Shown piece by piece: positions 36,801 through 42,800 of a stretch of 64,000 bases of DNA. The notes beneath the pieces are model-generated. The model was given only the letters and a program-made list of their open reading frames with translations, had not been told where the DNA came from and searched no databases. How positions within the stretch are numbered: the first letter of the stretch is position 1; each line of letters opens with the position of its first letter. The translations under genes and the position numbers were made by a program. Origin of the DNA: Pectinophora gossypiella (taxonomy: Eukaryota; Arthropoda; Insecta; Lepidoptera; Gelechiidae); contig NC_065424.1 in the NCBI RefSeq assembly GCF_024362695.1, forward strand, positions 3,260,786-3,324,785, written 5' to 3'.

Positions 36801-39800
36801 TGTTGGAAACCATCTGAAGACGCTAGGCTTCAAAGAAGACTATGTTTAATGGAGATACCTGATGGCATGTTAGGAAAGTCGATCCTGCGTACCGGAGTAC
36901 TGGGTACCTTCAGGCCTGTTGTTTTAAACGTTATACCGGGTGAGAGCCTTCAGCGCTTCCCATTTGTCCGGCCAAGTAGTTAATGCCATCTGCGGCTAAT
37001 CTGCAATAAGTCACGTCAAACAAAACCTGCGTAACGAGCAGTGGTGAGCACAAAGACGAAGAAGAAAGCTACCCGTGTTTAGGAAACTCGCAAAGAGAAT
37101 GATGGCAAAATTCTCATATCCCTCGCATTATACAGTTTTTCACAGGGTCCGCTTACATAACCTGACGATTTGACAGGTCCGATTTTTCACAGAGACGACT
37201 GCCTGTCTAACATTCCAACCCACGAAAGGAAAACCAGCCCAATACAGATTAGCTCACATACTTACCTTCGAAAATTAATTTTTCGGGAATGTGGGTTTTC
37301 TCACGATGTTTTACTTCACCGCTGAGCACGTGACAATAATTTATAATCCAAACATGAATTCGAAAACAAATTCGACAATCATTGGTTTAGACCTGTGCTG
37401 GATTCGAACCTGCGGCCTCAAAGTGAGAGGCAAGTGTTCTACCAACTGGGCTACCACAGCTCTTATAATACCAAGTGACAATTGTATATTTTACCCAGGC
37501 AAATGTGCATGGTGGAAGAGCTGGTGCGACCGTATCAGAATCGTGCGTGGGCGCAGAGCAACTGGGTGCTGGTGCGGTTCTGGCACGGGTCTGGGTTCGG
37601 CTTCCGACATCGACAGTGGCCGCATCTTGCAGCCAGGTATACATTATGTTTGAGATCTATGCGTTTGCAACCTCTGCCGGGCAGCCACTGATAAAAAAAA
37701 ATATATATTTGCATTAACAATAGTGTACATTTAGAACTAGTAGCTGGAGTTTCCTATTAAGCATAGTGATGCCTGTGCCAGGAAACTCCGCTCCTTCATA
37801 GCAGAGGTTATACACATAAAATAAACAAAAAGACACTATGTAGGTATAACAAATAATTGTTATTGTTAGTAGAGACAGAGCATGTACGTGCGTCTGAGTG
37901 TGCTAGCCCTACGACATTGTCTTGGGATCAGAGGTTGCTCCACACAGAACAGTGGGTAGCAACCTCTGCTAACAGAGGAAAGACTTGTGCTAATTCAAAT
38001 CTATGTGTAGTGTGTGTGGTGTGTGCAAGAGGGTGAGGGTGTGTGCGTGTGTGTCTATGAGCGTGTGTTAGTGTGTCTGTGTGTGTGAGTATGTGCGTAT
38101 GTGAATGCGCGTGATAGCTAATGTGTAATTAGGAATGCCGAAGGAGAGTTAAACTGATATCCTATAAACATATAGACTCACATTCGTTAGGGAGTTTTTC
38201 TAAAAATACTTCAACACTTTTTCACAGAGATTGGTCGTCTATTTGTTATACGAGGTCTATGCGGGCAGAGCTCGTTAACTTCCCGACGACAGCTTTATAC
38301 AAGTGGAATGGAAAATTATGGGATAACCAGACATAAATGTGTTATGATGAGTTTACAGACCGGAAACTATTCTCTGTTTCCTTCCAGGTACGGAGACAGA
38401 GAGCCAACTATAAACAACTTGGGGGCCAAGGTGGACGCTGGATTGATGAGTCAGTGCTTTGGTAAGAACTTACCATTTACTTGGATTTATATAAACATTC
38501 ACACATCATCATCTCCCTACCATTATCCCGATTTTTTTTACAGGTCCGCTTACCTGACCTGATTTGACAGGTCCGGTTTTATACAGAAACGATTGCCTGT
38601 CTGACCTTCCAACCGCGAAGGGAAAACCAGCCCAATACAGATTAGGTCACACACCTCGGAAAACGCATTTCTCGGGAATTGGGGTTTCCTCACGGTGTTT
38701 TCCTTCACCGCTGAGCACGTGATATAATAAAAAAAAAATAAAAAAAAAAAAATTATTTCAGACAGATGCCCATATTTGTTAGTATTACAAAAACTTAAAA
38801 ACTAAAACTTAAAAACTATGTTAGTAGTGACAAAACAAAATTTAATTTAAATATTTGCCAGGCCCGCCTGATGCACTAGGCACATGCATATGTGCATGTA
38901 CCCAGTGCATCATAAGCGGACAATCTGGCTTTATAATTTATGATCCAAACATGAATTCGAAAACAGATTCGAACTTCCGACCTCAAAGTGAGAAGCAAGC
39001 GTTTTACCCATTCATGTCAATCAGTCAAGAAGGAGGCGTCTCCGCGATTTGAAAACTCAATGTTGACTAACCCAAACACCTACACCACCCCGAAATATGT
39101 GGGCATCTGGGTGTTAGTGATGATCTTCTCACGTTGTGTTCATGACATGCAAGAATCGGGTCCATTGCCATACTTACTTAAAAAGTATGTAAAAATAAAA
39201 TATACTTACCATTTTGTTGGGTATGCCAACAAACAGGTGATATTGTCTGGTCCATTGGAAGGCCTATGCCCAGCAGACGTAAGTCACCAGCCGGGTCTGC
39301 ATGACAACCGCGGCGCGAATTATATCGAGCGCTTGGACCAATAAACGATACGAATTCTGTCTACGTAGATGGACGTCAAACGAAGGTCGAAGCGTTCAAT
39401 ATAATTCGTCATGCAGACCGGGCAGGATCGTATATAGACCTTTTTTGTAAAAACCTTATTGCTTCCAGGCCCTTGTCCATCAGAAGTGATCCAGTCCCGG
39501 ATCAAGGACTACCTATCTGCACATCCTAAAGAAGCCGCAGCGTTCTTCAACTCGCTACTCAGTCAGCTGAACTGGGCATTCTCAGAATTTATCACCATGA
39601 TGCAGGAGGTAATTGACACATTTAATATAGGTACTTATTTCGGTCCATGAAGCATCAGAATAACGTCGTACTATTAAAAGAGATGATTTTCATAGTAGAA
39701 TTTGCATTCAATAACAATATTACAACAAACATGAAAAATATTTGCATGTATCATCAGGACTTTTCATTCCTTTCGTTAACCAATGAGGGACTTCAGGGTA

Positions 39801-42800
39801 ATAAAGTAATGTAATAATTACCTATTGCCGTAAGCGTGGCCAATTATTGGTCAGCAAAAATTTAGTATCGATCGCCATCGACTCGCAAAGAAGAATTACC
39901 TATTTTCATAAGAAAACAATGTACCTACCCAAGCAAAAGAAAACAGCAAGCACCATTGCTTGGGTAAGTACATAATAATTCAAAAATAATTGTTGTTTGA
40001 TATGGTATAGAATTAGTTGATACACGTATATTGCTTCTTTTTATTTTGATCAGAATAATAATGGAAGTGGAAGATGTGATGCCTGGGTGTAATAACAAGG
40101 GTCATCATTTATACCCAAAAACAAACATGGAAGATATGTCTGTTATCGATGAAATTAGAAGGTTAAACGAAGAAAAAACTGTACAGCGCCATCTATCTTG
40201 ATTTTGAGGAACGTACCCTTGAAAGTCCCTCAATAAAGAGGTCAGCTTATGTTTAATATAGACCATGTTTGACCATGCACATGATTTAATTCTTTCAATC
40301 TTTCATTTGTACGCGCAGTAAACCTTACCACTCCCGTATCGGAATACATAATCACAAAACTACATACATACATACATAAACTCACGCCCGTAATCCCTAA
40401 TGGGGTGCGCAGAGCCACAAGTAATCAAAGACAACTTGCAGCCACTGTTGATACGATGTCGTAAGCTGGATATCACAAAACTACCTCGCAGGTATTGCTT
40501 ATGTCGTCTACAAAAGATGTTTGAAGCCTATGTTAGAATTATAGAATGAATTGGCCAATGGCCGGTGTTAGTATCCTATAGAAACCGCTCCATTAAATCC
40601 ACACCACTCGGCACCAGATGGACCGCGTCAGCATAGACGCTCACCTGGAGTCCCGTCAGATCAAGCTTTGCGCGACATGTTTTGACCTGTACCACGGCCT
40701 GGCCCGCGCGTTGGAGATGATCCTCCACTTGGCACCGAACCTGCTCACCAAGCCTGAGGCCTGCGACAACCAGAACGAACTGCTCTTGGGGAGAACCTGT
40801 CAGGTTTGGGCATCGTTTTATGTCTTTGTATTTATTCGTCTTCAGCCACACATAACACCGTCTTCTTATCGTTTGGGTTGTGAGGTGGAATACCAACCTC
40901 ATCAACCCTGGTGTCAAGGTTATTATTGAACCGCCATGGGCCCCTGACATGACTCGTGTAACGAATACATACTATAGTACATCAGTAAGTAGTAACCGGG
41001 ACCAACGGCTTAACGTGCCTAAGACTTGTACAGGGCGGAAAAGTGGAGGCCTATTCTCATTAGTGTATTCGTATTAGATAGATTACGTAGATTGAATAGA
41101 CGAATTAAAGTAAGTCTTGGCTCAAAGGCTCAAAAGTTAAAGAACAAAAATATATTTTTATATGTTTTTTTTTTTAGTTGTACTAATAGTTTGTACCCGC
41201 AATCTTTAAATTTCTACATTTTTCCTCACCTTATGGTTGTCTGGAAGAAATCGCTTTAAGCGATAAGGCCGCCATTTGCCATGTACTTAGTTAAGAGTCT
41301 TTTTGTAATTATTTCTTTTTATTTTGGTGCAATAAAGTATATTTGTATTTGTATTTTTTTTTAATACTTCATAAATTTTTGAGGAGTTTTCACTCCTGAT
41401 CCGGCCAATTAGTAAGTTCGGCGAAGGGGTTAGTAATGCCATAAAAGTCACGTCAAACAAAGAATCGCCGCTGAAAGAAGTTTTGTAGAAAAGGGAAATT
41501 AAAGTTACTTCTAGTCCTAACCCAATGGCAACACGGAGAGACTTCTTCAGCAAAGCAATTTCCATTCACCAGATTCTAATGGCAGTGGTGTCTCGAGTAT
41601 GCGTGCGCGGCGGCGGCGGCGCGGGATTCGCTCGCCTGGTGGCGCGGGGGCTGCCAGACACCGACAGAGTGCACTACTATGTTGCGCTCGCGCCGGTAGC
41701 TGGCTGCCTCATCAGGATGATGGACCCTAAGCTCAGTGCTGATGTACGTAGTTAAAATTGAGATTAAAACTGAATGTATTGAGAGGAAATGTGGTGTATG
41801 GTGACGACGGAATCGTCTTCAATTCTTCGTTGCATCAGGGCTATTTTTATTTTGGAGACGACCTAACAGATTCTTGTTAATAACAAAATGATTGTTTCTG
41901 TTCCTTAGCACCTGGACAAGGTAACAAAGGCGTTGGTGACGGAACCACTGTTTCGCGTCGATGGACTCGAGTTCATGCTTGGAAAGTCCAAGGATAGCAA
42001 ACACTTCTCATTCTACAAGTGTTAGTACCTATATTGCTTCTATGCTTTTCTGGGAGCAAATAAAAAATTCTTCGTGGTCCAGTGGTTGAGCGTTGTGCTC
42101 ACGATCCGGAGGTCCTGGGTTCGAATCCCGGTGGGGACATACCACAAAAATCACTTTATGATCCTTAGTTTGGTTAGGACATTACAGGCTGATCACCTGA
42201 TAGTCCAAAAGTAAGATGATCCGTGCTTCGGAAGGCACGTTAAGACGTTGGTCCCGGTTATTACTACTGATGTACGTAGTCGTTACATGAGTCATGTCAG
42301 GGGTATATGGCGGCTCAATAATAACCCTGAGACCAAGGTTGATGGGGTTTGTAATCCATCTCACAACCCACACGAGAGAAGAAACAGCAGAATATCCGGT
42401 CACTGTCCATCACAGATCCTGACGATGTGACGGTAGACGAACTAAAAGCGCTGGAGATAGTTGTGGATCGTCTGCGCATTGCGCGTGAGACGCTGGTAAA
42501 GGCGAAGTCCCCGGGCTCCAGCGGGGCGCAGTCCGACTTGCTGTGCACCATCTGCTACGCCAGGCCTGCGGACACCGCCTTCGTGCCGTGTGGACACCAT
42601 TCTTGCAGGTGAGAATAACATAGTTGGGATTAACCAAACCACTTTTCGATTCCCCATTGGGGTATTCAGTAATACTCATATTTGTCGGATGATGAATCAA
42701 GAATCAATGCCCTTCATAAGTTTCAGTTAGACCAACGTGCATCATTCACGGTTATCGGTAGAAACCACTTTGTTATTCATTAGGTTATTCAGAGGAGATC

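Noticed and set aside
42410..42700. 96-codon minus-strand frame over the RING exon
   Set aside because: It is an antisense shadow of a GC-rich coding exon.
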